From Beutenbergia cavernae DSM 12333 (GTDB lineage Bacteria > Actinomycetota > Actinomycetes > Actinomycetales > Beutenbergiaceae), in contig NC_012669.1 in NCBI RefSeq assembly GCF_000023105.1, positions 930,001 through 994,000 on the forward strand: a stretch of DNA of 64,000 nt. Direction: 5' to 3'. Every line of letters starts with the position of its first letter. Position 1 is the first letter of the stretch. Under the pieces are notes generated by a model. It was given only the letters and a program-made list of their open reading frames with translations. It did not search any database and was not told the origin of the DNA. The translations under genes were made by a program, and so were the position numbers. Shown here piece by piece: positions 27,791 to 36,000 of this stretch.

Positions 27791-28356
27791 CACGGCCAGG
27801 ACGCGCCCGGGTCGCGACGACCCGGGCGGTGAGCGACGACGTCGTCGAGGAGTTCTGGCCCACGTACCTGGCGGCGTTCGCGCCGCTCGCGCAGCGCGCC
27901 GCGGCCAGGCACGTGCTCACGCGCGAGGAGTTCGCCGAGGAGATGGCTGACGAGCGGATCCTCAAGCTTCTCGCCCGGGACCACGAGGGGCACCCCGTCG
28001 GGCTGACGACGCTCGCGACCGATCTCGCTGCGGTCCCGTGGGTGAGTCCCGACTTCCATGCCCGGCTCTACCCGGAGCACGCGGCCCGGGGCGCGATCTA
28101 CTACGTCGGGTTCACGCTCGCGCACCCCGGCCGGCGTCGCTCCCGGGTGTTCGTCGACATGCTCGACGCGCTCATCGAGATCCTCGTCACCGACCGCGTG
28201 GTGTGCGCCTACGACGTCAGCCGGTACAACGACGAGACGCTGCGGTTCGCCGAGCACCTGTTCTCGCGGGCGCGCCGGACGTGCGAGCTGGACGTGGATC
28301 GCGTCGACGTGCAGACGTACTACGCCGCGACGTTCCACGGGCCGCGCGCCACCTGA
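27787..28356 (+). CDS. GNAT-fold acetyltransferase-like protein
   Basis: A 189-residue protein with an apparent GNAT fold: the central strand YYVGFTLAHPG is followed by RRRSRVFVDMLDALIEI, a degenerate motif A for acetyl-CoA binding that lacks the usual RxxGxG/A. CAYDVSRYNDE corresponds to the C-terminal strand-helix. It is coupled to the arginine decarboxylase gene; acetylation of agmatine or a derived amine is a context-based guess. Start is GTG, 4-nt overlap; ATG 27775 is possible but would overlap more. Only 4 bp separate it from the convergent manA stop. Confidence 0.6.
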   Translation: MTRPGRARVATTRAVSDDVVEEFWPTYLAAFAPLAQRAAARHVLTREEFAEEMADERILKLLARDHEGHPVGLTTLATDLAAVPWVSPDFHARLYPEHAARGAIYYVGFTLAHPGRRRSRVFVDMLDALIEILVTDRVVCAYDVSRYNDETLRFAEHLFSRARRTCELDVDRVDVQTYYAATFHGPRAT

Positions 28357-28360
28357 CGGC

Positions 28361-29548
28361 TCACGGGACCCCCGCCTGGGCGAGCGTCGCGTCGCCGCTC
28401 AGGCGAGCGCCGTCGTCGCTCGCCGGCAGGAACACGGCGTCGCCGCGGCGCAGGTCGTGCGCGGTGCCGGCCGCCTCCAGGTGCGCCGTCCCCGCCACGA
28501 CGAGGAGGATCCGCGGCCCACGGCCGGCCACCGCCGTCGGCTGGGGCGTGGCATGGGTGAGGGTCAGCTCGAAGTCGTCGACGGGCGCGTAGTACACGTC
28601 GGTGTTCTCGTGGGCCCGCTCCGGCGCGAGCCGGATGGGCGGCGCCGCGACGTAGTCGACGATCTCGAGCAGCCCGTCGACGTCCACGTGCTTGGGCGTG
28701 AGACCGGCCCTGATGACGTTGTCGGAGTTCGCCATGACCTCGACGGCGAGGCCGGACAGGTAGGTGTGGATGCTCCCGGCGGGCGTGAACAGCGCTTCGC
28801 CGGGCTGCAGCGTCACCGGGTTGAGCAGCAGGGCGGCGACGACGCCCGGGTCGCCGGGGTGCGCCTCCTGGAGAAGAGTGACGACCGCGTCGGCGCGCGT
28901 CGACGGGCTGGTCCCGGCCGCCAGCCTCGCGGCGCACGCCTGCGCGAGCCGCGTCACCTCGTCCGGCGTCGCCCCGGCGGCCGGGTCGAGCAGGAGCCGG
29001 AACGCCTGCTCCATGCCGGCGGCGGACGGCGCCGAGCGCAGCGCGTCGCGCAGCCCGCCGGCGAGCGGGGTGTCGAGCGAGGCGAGGATCTCCGCCGCAC
29101 GACGGGGCGCCCGGAACCCGGACAGCGCCTCGAACGTCGTCAGCGCGAACACGATCTCGGGCTTGTGGTTGCGGTCCCGGTAGGAGCGGGTCGGGGCGTC
29201 CAGGGGGAGACCGCCGCCGTCCTCGCGCGCATAGCCCGCCGCGGCCTGCGCCAGCGTCGGGTGGACCTGCAGGGAGATCGGCGCCGCGGGAGCGATGAGC
29301 TTGAGCAGGTACGGCAGGCGCGGGCCGAACCGCGCGACGACGTCGTCGCCGAGCGCGGCGGCCGGATCGGCGGCGATGTGCTCGTCGAGGGAGCGGCCCA
29401 GGTCGGGCAGGGTCGACGGCGCGCTCGGGTGCGCGCCGAACCACGCCTCCGCGACCGGGGCGCTCGTCGCCGCCGTGCCGAGCAGCTCGGGGATCGCCGT
29501 GCGCGAACCCCAGGCGTAGTCCCGCAGGTGCGGTGCGAGCCGATACAC
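28361..29548 (-). CDS. manA: Mannose-6-phosphate isomerase, class I
   Basis: A 395-residue zinc-dependent isomerase interconverting fructose-6-phosphate and mannose-6-phosphate. N-terminal YAWGSRTAIPELLG, zinc-ligand motif LQVHPT with a downstream NHKPEIVFAL, and the C-terminal cupin GEALFTPAGSIHTYL with its His are all conserved, as is the family ending segment around AEVMANSDN. The GTG start gives the typical YRLAPHLRDYAWG opening. Role is supply of mannose units for glycans and glycolipids. Confidence 0.95.
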   Translation of the reverse strand: MYRLAPHLRDYAWGSRTAIPELLGTAATSAPVAEAWFGAHPSAPSTLPDLGRSLDEHIAADPAAALGDDVVARFGPRLPYLLKLIAPAAPISLQVHPTLAQAAAGYAREDGGGLPLDAPTRSYRDRNHKPEIVFALTTFEALSGFRAPRRAAEILASLDTPLAGGLRDALRSAPSAAGMEQAFRLLLDPAAGATPDEVTRLAQACAARLAAGTSPSTRADAVVTLLQEAHPGDPGVVAALLLNPVTLQPGEALFTPAGSIHTYLSGLAVEVMANSDNVIRAGLTPKHVDVDGLLEIVDYVAAPPIRLAPERAHENTDVYYAPVDDFELTLTHATPQPTAVAGRGPRILLVVAGTAHLEAAGTAHDLRRGDAVFLPASDDGARLSGDATLAQAGVP

Positions 29549-29651
29549 GCTGGCGTCCTTTCGTCGCGGCCCTCCCGGCCGTGGTGGACGTCGAGCGTAG
29601 CCTGGCGCGAGCGCGTGCCGGGCGCCCCGGCGGGCCGGGCAGGATGGGGCC

Positions 29652-30866
29652 GTGAGCGCTCCGTTCCGGCTGACCCGGCTGTGGCCCGGTGTGTACCTGC
29701 CGGCGCTCGTCGTGGAGGTCGGCGTCGGTGCCATGATCCCGATGGTCCCGGTGTCGGCGACGTCGCTCGGGGCCGACCTGGCGACCGCCGGCCTCCTCGC
29801 CGCCATGCTCCCGATCGGACAGATCGCCGCCGACGTCCCGGCCGGCGCCGTCGCGGCCCGCATCGGGGACCGCCGGGCGATGATCCTCGCGTGCGGGATC
29901 GCCGCCGTCGCGATGGCGGGTGCGGCGCTCGCGACGACGGTCTGGGTGCTCGGGGTGTGCGTGTTCGTGGTCGGCGTCGCGGGAGCGGTGTTCGGGCTCG
30001 CGCGGCAGTCCTACCTGACGGAGGTGACGCCGGCGCTGCTGCGGGCGAGGGCCCTGTCGACCCTCGGCGGCGTGTTCCGGATCGGCCTGTTCATCGGGCC
30101 GTTCGTCGGGGCCCTCGTGGTGCACGGGGGCTCGCCGTCGAACGCTTACTGGCTCGGTGCGGGGACGTCCGTCCTGGCGGCGATCGTCGTGGCCGTCTCC
30201 CGGGAGGTGCCGGGCGCCGACGGCGTCCGCTCGCGCGACCGCGGGGACGGGCGGTCGACGTCGGCGGTGGTGCGTGAGCACCTCCCGCTGCTCGTGACGC
30301 TGGGCGTGGCGATCGCCGCCGTCGGCGCCGTGCGCGGTGCGCGGCAGGTGGTGCTGCCGCTGTGGTCGGAGCACCTCGGGTTCCCGCCGGCGACGACGGC
30401 GCTCGTGTTCGGGATCTCCGGCGCCGTCGACATGCTGCTGTTCTATCCCGCGGGCAAGCTCATGGACGCCCGCGGACGTCTCTGGATCGCGATCCCCTCG
30501 ATGATCGTGATGGGCGTGAGCATGCTGCTCCTCCCGCTCACGCACACGGTGGCGGCGGTGGGCGTCGTCGCCATCCTGCTCGGCCTCGGCAACGGGATGG
30601 GCTCCGGCGTCGTGATGACGCTGGGCGCCGACGTCGCACCGGCGCAGGGGCGTGCCCAGTTCCTCGGGGCGTGGCGGCTGCTCCAGGACTCCGGATCCGC
30701 GCTCGGGCCGCTGCTGCTGGCCGGCGGAGCGGCGATCGGGACCCTGGCGGGCGGGGTGGTGGCGACCGGCATGCTCGGTGGGCTGGCCGCGGCAGCGCTC
30801 GCCCGGTTCGTCCCACGCTGGTCGGTGCACGCCAACCGCACGACCCGGGCGCGCGCGGGCCTCTGA
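29652..30866 (+). CDS. MFS transporter, 12 TM
   Basis: A 404-residue transporter with 12 predicted membrane helices. Motif A is present between TM2 and TM3 (GAVAARIGDRRAMIL) and a weaker copy occurs between TM8 and TM9 (GKLMDARGRLW). The GTG start is 103 bp from the divergent manA gene. CAGGAT lies 6 nt before the GTG, which could give a leaderless message. The substrate is unknown. Confidence 0.88.
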   Translation: MSAPFRLTRLWPGVYLPALVVEVGVGAMIPMVPVSATSLGADLATAGLLAAMLPIGQIAADVPAGAVAARIGDRRAMILACGIAAVAMAGAALATTVWVLGVCVFVVGVAGAVFGLARQSYLTEVTPALLRARALSTLGGVFRIGLFIGPFVGALVVHGGSPSNAYWLGAGTSVLAAIVVAVSREVPGADGVRSRDRGDGRSTSAVVREHLPLLVTLGVAIAAVGAVRGARQVVLPLWSEHLGFPPATTALVFGISGAVDMLLFYPAGKLMDARGRLWIAIPSMIVMGVSMLLLPLTHTVAAVGVVAILLGLGNGMGSGVVMTLGADVAPAQGRAQFLGAWRLLQDSGSALGPLLLAGGAAIGTLAGGVVATGMLGGLAAAALARFVPRWSVHANRTTRARAGL

Positions 30867-30944
30867 GGCGGCGTGGGATACGCTGCTCGGAAGTCGGAGG
30901 AATCGGGGCCTCCGGCGAAGCTCCATCGGGATCGGGGTACCGAC

Positions 30945-31643
30945 ATGGCTTCACAGGGTCGACTCGACGAAGCAGTCGAGGAGAGTGCCACGCGTCTGGA
31001 CGTGCTGGACGCGGTCATCGATGTGCTCGCCGACGCGGGCCGGGTGGCGGTGACGTTCGACAGGGTGGACGACGAGGCGCGCCTTCCGCAGGGGACGGCT
31101 GCCGGCCTGTACCGCAGCGAGGACCAGCTGCTCGTCGCCACGGCCGGGCGGGTCGTCGAGCGACTGCGCCAGCGACTGAACACCGGCGGGCTCCTGCCGC
31201 TCGACCCGGCGCCGTACGGCGAGGTGGTCCGCACCGCTGCGGCGGGCGTCGACCACGTCGTCACGGAGGCTCGAGCGGACCTGCTGGCGCTCCAGGGGCT
31301 GCGCGGCGTGAAGCTCACGCCCGACGACGAGATCGACCTGTGCGACAGGGCCGTCCGGGCGTTCGCGCGATCGGTGGCGCGCGCCGTCATCGACATGGGA
31401 CTTGCCCGCAGCTCCGAGGACGTCGTCGCCTTCTTCGAGGCGATGGTCGACGTCACGTGGGCGCACCTGGAGCGCGGTCTGTCCCGCCCTGAGCTGGAGC
31501 GGCGGATCGCGCGAGCGCTGGAGCGCTACCTCATGCCGACTCGCAACCTGCGCCTGGTGGGCGGGCCGGGCGTGGACGAGGGCGAGGACGCCTCCGTGAC
31601 GGTGCGCGGGGCGTCTCCGCGATCCTCGCGCGGCGTCGGCTGA
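30945..31643 (+). CDS. TetR-like transcriptional regulator (divergent)
   Basis: A 232-residue protein whose first 60 residues follow the TetR HTH pattern: VIDVLADAG, AVTFDRVDDEARLPQGTAA-like HTH, then GLYRSEDQLLVATA in place of the Y/F-F-x-x-K-e-x-L segment. The remaining residues are helical, as expected of a ligand-binding domain (DVVAFFEAMVDVTWAHLE). The HTH is degenerate, so this is a fold-level assignment. The target is unknown; the neighbouring MFS gene or itself are candidates. Confidence 0.55.
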   Translation: MASQGRLDEAVEESATRLDVLDAVIDVLADAGRVAVTFDRVDDEARLPQGTAAGLYRSEDQLLVATAGRVVERLRQRLNTGGLLPLDPAPYGEVVRTAAAGVDHVVTEARADLLALQGLRGVKLTPDDEIDLCDRAVRAFARSVARAVIDMGLARSSEDVVAFFEAMVDVTWAHLERGLSRPELERRIARALERYLMPTRNLRLVGGPGVDEGEDASVTVRGASPRSSRGVG

Positions 31644-31662
31644 CGCGCCTGAGAGGGTTCGG

Positions 31663-31914
31663 TCAGCTCCTGCGTGCGGAGCGGGCGGCGAACGCGTAAC
31701 CGACGACGCCGGAGGCGGCACCGAGTGCGCAGACGGCCGCTCCGAGGCGCGGCACACCCACGCCGGCGGCGTCGAGGATCGCCAGGACCACGAGCGCGGC
31801 GAGCCACAGCGCCGTCCCGGCGGCGAGCACGCCGCGCAGGTCGACGTGCGCCCGCTCCAGCGTCCTCTCGCGCCGAGGCGGCGGAACCAGGGCACCGGCC
31901 GGATCGTCGCTCAC
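31663..31914 (-). CDS. DUF2530 small membrane protein
   Basis: An 83-residue protein with two hydrophobic helices (VLAAGTALWLAALVVLAILD and a second at about 58-78) and a basic C-terminus (ARSARRS). It matches DUF2530, an actinobacterial family often found beside the NCS2/AzgA permease, as here on the opposite strand. GTG start. Function is unknown. Confidence 0.8.
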   Translation of the reverse strand: MSDDPAGALVPPPRRERTLERAHVDLRGVLAAGTALWLAALVVLAILDAAGVGVPRLGAAVCALGAASGVVGYAFAARSARRS

Positions 31915-31975
31915 GACCTCGATGCTACGAGCACTCGTGGCGCTCTCGCGTCAGGCTCTGCCACTCTTGGGCCTC

Positions 31976-33475
31976 GTGACCACGACTCGAGCGCCGGAGC
32001 AGACCGGCGTACGCGGTGCCCTCGACCGGTACTTCCTCGTCTCGGAGAGGGGGTCGACGTTCGGCCGCGAGATCCGCGGCGGGCTGGTGACGTTCTTCGC
32101 GATGGCCTACATCATCGTGCTGAACCCGTTGATCCTCGGCACCGTGCCGGACGACGGCTTCACCGGCAGCTTCATCGGCGGTGACCCGGAGCTCGCCATC
32201 GCGCGCGTGGCGGCGACGACGGCGCTCATCGCCGGCCTCATGTCGATCCTCATGGGGGTCGTGGCGAAGTTCCCGCTGGCGCTCGCAGCGGGGATGGGGC
32301 TCAACGTCGTCGTGACGTTCTCGATCGCGACGCTGCCCGGGATGACGTGGGCCGACGCGATGGGGATCGTGGTGCTCGAGGGCATCATCATCCTGGTCCT
32401 CGTGCTGACCGGGTTCCGGGAGGCCGTGTTCCGGGCGGTGCCCCGGGAGCTCAAGACGGCGATCGGCGTCGGCATCGGTCTGTTCATCGCGTTCGTCGGG
32501 CTCGTGAACGCCGGGATCGTGCGGACGCCGCTCTCGCTCGGCACGCCCGTCGACCTCGGGGTCGGTGGCTCGTTCGCCGGCTGGCCGATGCTCGTGTTCG
32601 TGGTCGGCCTCGTGGTCTCGATCGTGCTGTACGTCCGCAAGGTGCGCGGTGCGCTGCTCATCGCGATCGGCGCGGCGACGGTGCTGGCGCTCGTCATCCA
32701 GGCGTTCGCCGGGCTCGGGCTGCGGTCCGTGACCACGACCGCCGACGGCCTCGTCGCCGAGAACGACACCGGCTGGATGCTCAACGTCCCGGAGCTGTCC
32801 GGGTCGCCGGTGCAGACGCCGGACTTCGGGCTGCTCGGCCAGTTCTCCCTGTTCGGGTCGATCGAGAAGATCGGGCTGCTCACCGTCGTGCTGCTGGTCT
32901 TCTCGCTCCTGCTGGCGGACTTCTTCGACACGATGGGGACGATGGTCGCCGTCGGCGGCGAGGCGAAGCTGCTGGACGCCGACGGCAACCCGCCGAAGAC
33001 CCGCCAGATCCTCGTCGTGGACTCGATCGCCGCCGTGGCGGGCGGCGCGGGGAGCGTCTCGTCGAACACGAGCTATGTGGAGTCCGCGGCGGGTGTGGGT
33101 GAGGGCGCGCGCACCGGCCTCGCCTCGGTGGTGACGGGTGTGGCGTTCCTGCTGGCGACGTTCCTGGCGCCGCTCGTGGAGCTCGTGCCGTCGGAGGCGG
33201 CGACGCCGGCCCTCGTGCTGGTCGGGTTCCTCATGATGTCGCAGGTGGCCGGCATCTCCTGGACGCGCCTCGAGGTGGCGATCCCGGCGTTCCTCACGAT
33301 CGCCGTCATGCCGTTCACGTACTCGATCACCGCCGGGATCGGGGCGGGCTTCATCGCGTACGTCCTGGTCCGGGTGACGCAGGGCAAGGTGCGCGAGATC
33401 CACCCGCTCATGTGGGTGGCCGCTGCGGCGTTCGTCCTGTACTTCGTGCGGGGGCCGCTCACCGCGCTGCTCTAG
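31976..33475 (+). CDS. NCS2/AzgA-family purine permease
   Basis: A 499-residue proton-coupled purine (adenine, guanine or hypoxanthine) transporter with about 13 hydrophobic segments. The AzgA signature is visible: GLVTFFAMAYIIVLNPLIL near the N-terminus, GMGLNVVVTFS and DFFDTMGTMVAVGG. The GTG start gives about 30 residues before TM1; an upstream ATG would add 18 unsupported residues. Divergent from DUF2530 by 62 bp. Confidence 0.92.
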   Translation: MTTTRAPEQTGVRGALDRYFLVSERGSTFGREIRGGLVTFFAMAYIIVLNPLILGTVPDDGFTGSFIGGDPELAIARVAATTALIAGLMSILMGVVAKFPLALAAGMGLNVVVTFSIATLPGMTWADAMGIVVLEGIIILVLVLTGFREAVFRAVPRELKTAIGVGIGLFIAFVGLVNAGIVRTPLSLGTPVDLGVGGSFAGWPMLVFVVGLVVSIVLYVRKVRGALLIAIGAATVLALVIQAFAGLGLRSVTTTADGLVAENDTGWMLNVPELSGSPVQTPDFGLLGQFSLFGSIEKIGLLTVVLLVFSLLLADFFDTMGTMVAVGGEAKLLDADGNPPKTRQILVVDSIAAVAGGAGSVSSNTSYVESAAGVGEGARTGLASVVTGVAFLLATFLAPLVELVPSEAATPALVLVGFLMMSQVAGISWTRLEVAIPAFLTIAVMPFTYSITAGIGAGFIAYVLVRVTQGKVREIHPLMWVAAAAFVLYFVRGPLTALL

Positions 33476-33564
33476 CGCCGCGGCTCGAGGCCGACGCCGG
33501 CTCCGTACGCGAGCCGGGCTCGCCACCGCCGACCAGGCGATGGGTCGCGTCCGACGCGTGGTCA

Positions 33565-33624
33565 GCGCGACCGGTGGCCTGCTCGCGGGCGGGTGCGCGA
33601 CCGGTGGCCTTCTCGCGGGCGCGG
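33565..33624. repeat. 30-bp tandem direct repeat, two copies
   Basis: Two adjacent 30-bp units beginning GCGCGACCGGTGGCCT, differing at one position in the centre and at the last three bases. They lie in the 188-bp space between the convergent purine permease and AbiEi-like genes; the same stretch holds a CGCGTC/GACGCG hairpin near 33548. Confidence 0.85.
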
Positions 33625-33663
33625 AGTGCGACGCCTCGCCTGGTGCTCGGCCGCTCACGGCAG

Positions 33664-34623
33664 TCACGCGGCCGCGTCGTCACGCAGCGCCGCCAGAGCG
33701 GCGCGGACGTCGCTCACGAGGATTCCGCCGGGGAGCGTGTCCTCGGGCGCGAACCTCAGCACGTTGGCGCGTCCGCGCGTGACGAGTCGGTTCTGGCGCC
33801 GGCGGTCCTCGAGCAGAGCGGCGGGCCGGGCGTGGAACTCCCGGCCGTCGATCTCGGCCAGGAGCCAGCGGTCGCGATCGACCCACCACCCGAGGTCGCC
33901 ACGCCCGAGGAAACGGCGTTGACTGTCTCGCACCACGACCTGCAGGTCATCCGGGAGGACGCCGGCGTCGTGGCAGCGCAATCGGGCGAACGTCTCGGGC
34001 GCTGACTCGGCGCGACCGTCGACGAGCCGGAACCATGTCCTCGCCGTTGCCGCTCCCCGGCGCCCTCGCATCAGCTCGGCTACCTGATGCAGCTCCTGCT
34101 CAGTGATGTGCCGTCGGTTCAGGGCGCTGTCGAGCACCGCGACCGCATGGTCGCGCCCAAGCCCAGGAATCGCCTGTGCCAGCGCCCAGATGGGTGAGGC
34201 GACGCGTCGTCCGCCGACGGGACGCGTCTCCATCTCCGAGTACTGGCGCACCAGGATCCCGGCCCGCGGGCGACGCCTGTCGCCGCGGGGCAGAGCGACC
34301 TCGGGGCGGATCGATGTCGGGAGCCCTCGGTTGCCGAGGAGCGCGAGTGCGCTACAGCCGACGGCGATCGCGTCCGGGCCGTACGCGAGCAGGCCTCCCC
34401 AGGTCGCGCGCTCCCGCCTCTCCCTCGGCCCTGTTCGCGCGGCCGACTGCGGGTCGGTGTCGAACACCCCATGCGTCGGGCGACTCCACGCTCCGGACTT
34501 GACCAACCGCCGCCGTCGGTCCGCCCCTACGCCTGCCCGTTCGCACTGCTCGGCTGACACGAGCCCTCGCTGGACCGCGGCCAGGGCGCACAGGTCCTGA
34601 GGCACGGGTAGCCGGATCGTCAT
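33664..34623 (-). CDS. AbiEi-like N-domain protein with DUF559-type nuclease-like C-domain
   Basis: A 319-residue protein. Residues about 1-70 look like the AbiEi-type winged helix (AAVQRGLVSAEQCERAG...GAWSRPTHGVF). Residues 235-315 resemble DUF559/Vsr-like endonuclease cores: FLGRGDLGWWVDRD, LLAEIDGREFHAR, EDRRRQNRL, and RANVLRFAPED. Putative catalytic Asp and Glu are in those first two segments. No AbiEii toxin is adjacent. Such orphans are frequent in actinobacteria. The ATG at 34623 is chosen; the in-frame extension to 34827 reads as non-coding. Confidence 0.65.
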   Translation of the reverse strand: MTIRLPVPQDLCALAAVQRGLVSAEQCERAGVGADRRRRLVKSGAWSRPTHGVFDTDPQSAARTGPRERRERATWGGLLAYGPDAIAVGCSALALLGNRGLPTSIRPEVALPRGDRRRPRAGILVRQYSEMETRPVGGRRVASPIWALAQAIPGLGRDHAVAVLDSALNRRHITEQELHQVAELMRGRRGAATARTWFRLVDGRAESAPETFARLRCHDAGVLPDDLQVVVRDSQRRFLGRGDLGWWVDRDRWLLAEIDGREFHARPAALLEDRRRQNRLVTRGRANVLRFAPEDTLPGGILVSDVRAALAALRDDAAA

Positions 34624-34866
34624 GTCCGACAGCACACCCGATCCGGCGCCGCCCGAGAGCCTGCCTGTGGAGGAGCACGTGAGGGGTGCGAGGAGCGCGG
34701 TTCTGGGGACAGTCGGTGCGTCGTTCCTCGGGATCGTCCGATGGCTGGTGTCGACAAGGCCAAGGGTCGCGCTCGTCGCGCTGCAGGCGCGAGTTGTCGC
34801 CTGGTCGCAGCCGTGTGCGCGAGTCATGGCCTGCTCGACGTGTGGAAGGGGCCACGGCCGGCCACG

Positions 34867-35958
34867 CTAGAGCTGGGTGCCCAGCTTGAACCCCTCGGCG
34901 CCGTCGACGTCGCCGGACCCGCCGGGCGGCCGCGTGTAGGAGAACCCGTCCGCCCCGATCGTCACGTCCATCTCCCCGGCCTCGTGGCGGGTGACGAGGG
35001 GCCGCACCGAACCGGACAGGTCGAGCACCGGCGAGGCCTCCGTGTACCAGGACGGCACCACGGGGTTGCCCCACCAGTCGCGTCGCTGGTTGTCGTGCAC
35101 GTCCCACGTGACGACGGGGTTGTCGGGATCCCCGGTCCAGTAGTCCTGGGTGTAGATCTCGACCCGGTGCCCGTCGGGGTCGCGCAGGTACAGGTAGAAC
35201 GCGTTCGACACCCCGTGCCTCCCCGGCCCGCGCTCGATGCAGTCCGAGCGGCGCAGCGCCCCGAGCCGGTCGCACAGCGCCGTCACGTGGTGCGACTCCC
35301 TCGTCGCGAAGGCCACGTGGTGCAGCCGCGGCCCGTCGCCGCCTGTGAGCGCGACGTCGTGGACGGTCGGCTTGCGGCGCAGCCACGCCGCGTACGTGAC
35401 GCCGTCGGCGTCCTGGATGTCCTCCGTCACGCGGAATCCGAGCGCCTCGAGGTAGGTCCGCCCGGACGGCACGTGCGGCACGACCTGGTTCACGTGGTCC
35501 AGCCGCACCAGCGGCGCCGTCCCCTGGCGGTCGTACGCCCACGCCAGCCGCTCGACGTGCTCGGCGTCGTGGAACAGCTCCAGGGGGAACCCGAGCGGGT
35601 CCTCGACGCGCACCGTGTCGCCGAACCCCTCGGCGAACCCGTCCGGCCGACGCTCCACCCGGCAGCCGAGCGCGGCGAAGAACGCCTCGGCGCGATCGAG
35701 GTCCGCCGGCTCGCGAACCCGGTAGGAGATCGCCGCGGCGGCCGCCACGGGACCTTCCCGCAGCACGAGGTTGTGGTGGATGAACTCCTCGAACGTGCGG
35801 AGGTGGATGACGTCGTCGCTCTCGGACGTCACCACCAGACCCAGCACGTCCACCCAGAACCGGCGCGCCGCGGCGAGATCCGTGACGACGAGCTCCACCG
35901 ACGCGCACCGCACGATGTCCGGCGGCGGCGGGAGGACGACGGCGCTCGCCTCAGCCAT
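34867..35958 (-). CDS. hpaD: 3,4-dihydroxyphenylacetate 2,3-dioxygenase (extradiol)
   Basis: A 363-residue vicinal-oxygen-chelate enzyme very similar to Brevibacterium fuscum homoprotocatechuate 2,3-dioxygenase: it opens homoprotocatechuate by meta-cleavage. The metal ligands are His in VRLDHVNQV, His in RLHHVAFA and Glu in VEIYTQDYW; the active-site acid His is in RKPTVHDVALTGG. The tail TWDVHDNQRRDWWGNPVVP is family-specific. Iron or manganese specificity cannot be told from sequence. It is the last gene of the leftward operon, 42 bp after hpaE. Confidence 0.95.
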   Translation of the reverse strand: MAEASAVVLPPPPDIVRCASVELVVTDLAAARRFWVDVLGLVVTSESDDVIHLRTFEEFIHHNLVLREGPVAAAAAISYRVREPADLDRAEAFFAALGCRVERRPDGFAEGFGDTVRVEDPLGFPLELFHDAEHVERLAWAYDRQGTAPLVRLDHVNQVVPHVPSGRTYLEALGFRVTEDIQDADGVTYAAWLRRKPTVHDVALTGGDGPRLHHVAFATRESHHVTALCDRLGALRRSDCIERGPGRHGVSNAFYLYLRDPDGHRVEIYTQDYWTGDPDNPVVTWDVHDNQRRDWWGNPVVPSWYTEASPVLDLSGSVRPLVTRHEAGEMDVTIGADGFSYTRPPGGSGDVDGAEGFKLGTQL

Positions 35959-36000
35959 GGGTGTCCGTTCGCCGGGGACCACGAGGTCCGGAGGGAGACG

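Noticed and set aside
34624-34827. N-terminal extension of the AbiEi-like gene
   Set aside because: The 68 added residues are low-complexity and match no family; a good ATG with the expected domain start follows.
34622-34870. An 82-codon + strand frame divergent from the AbiEi-like gene
   Set aside because: It begins inside the start of that gene, has no ribosome binding site, and its second half reads as non-coding.
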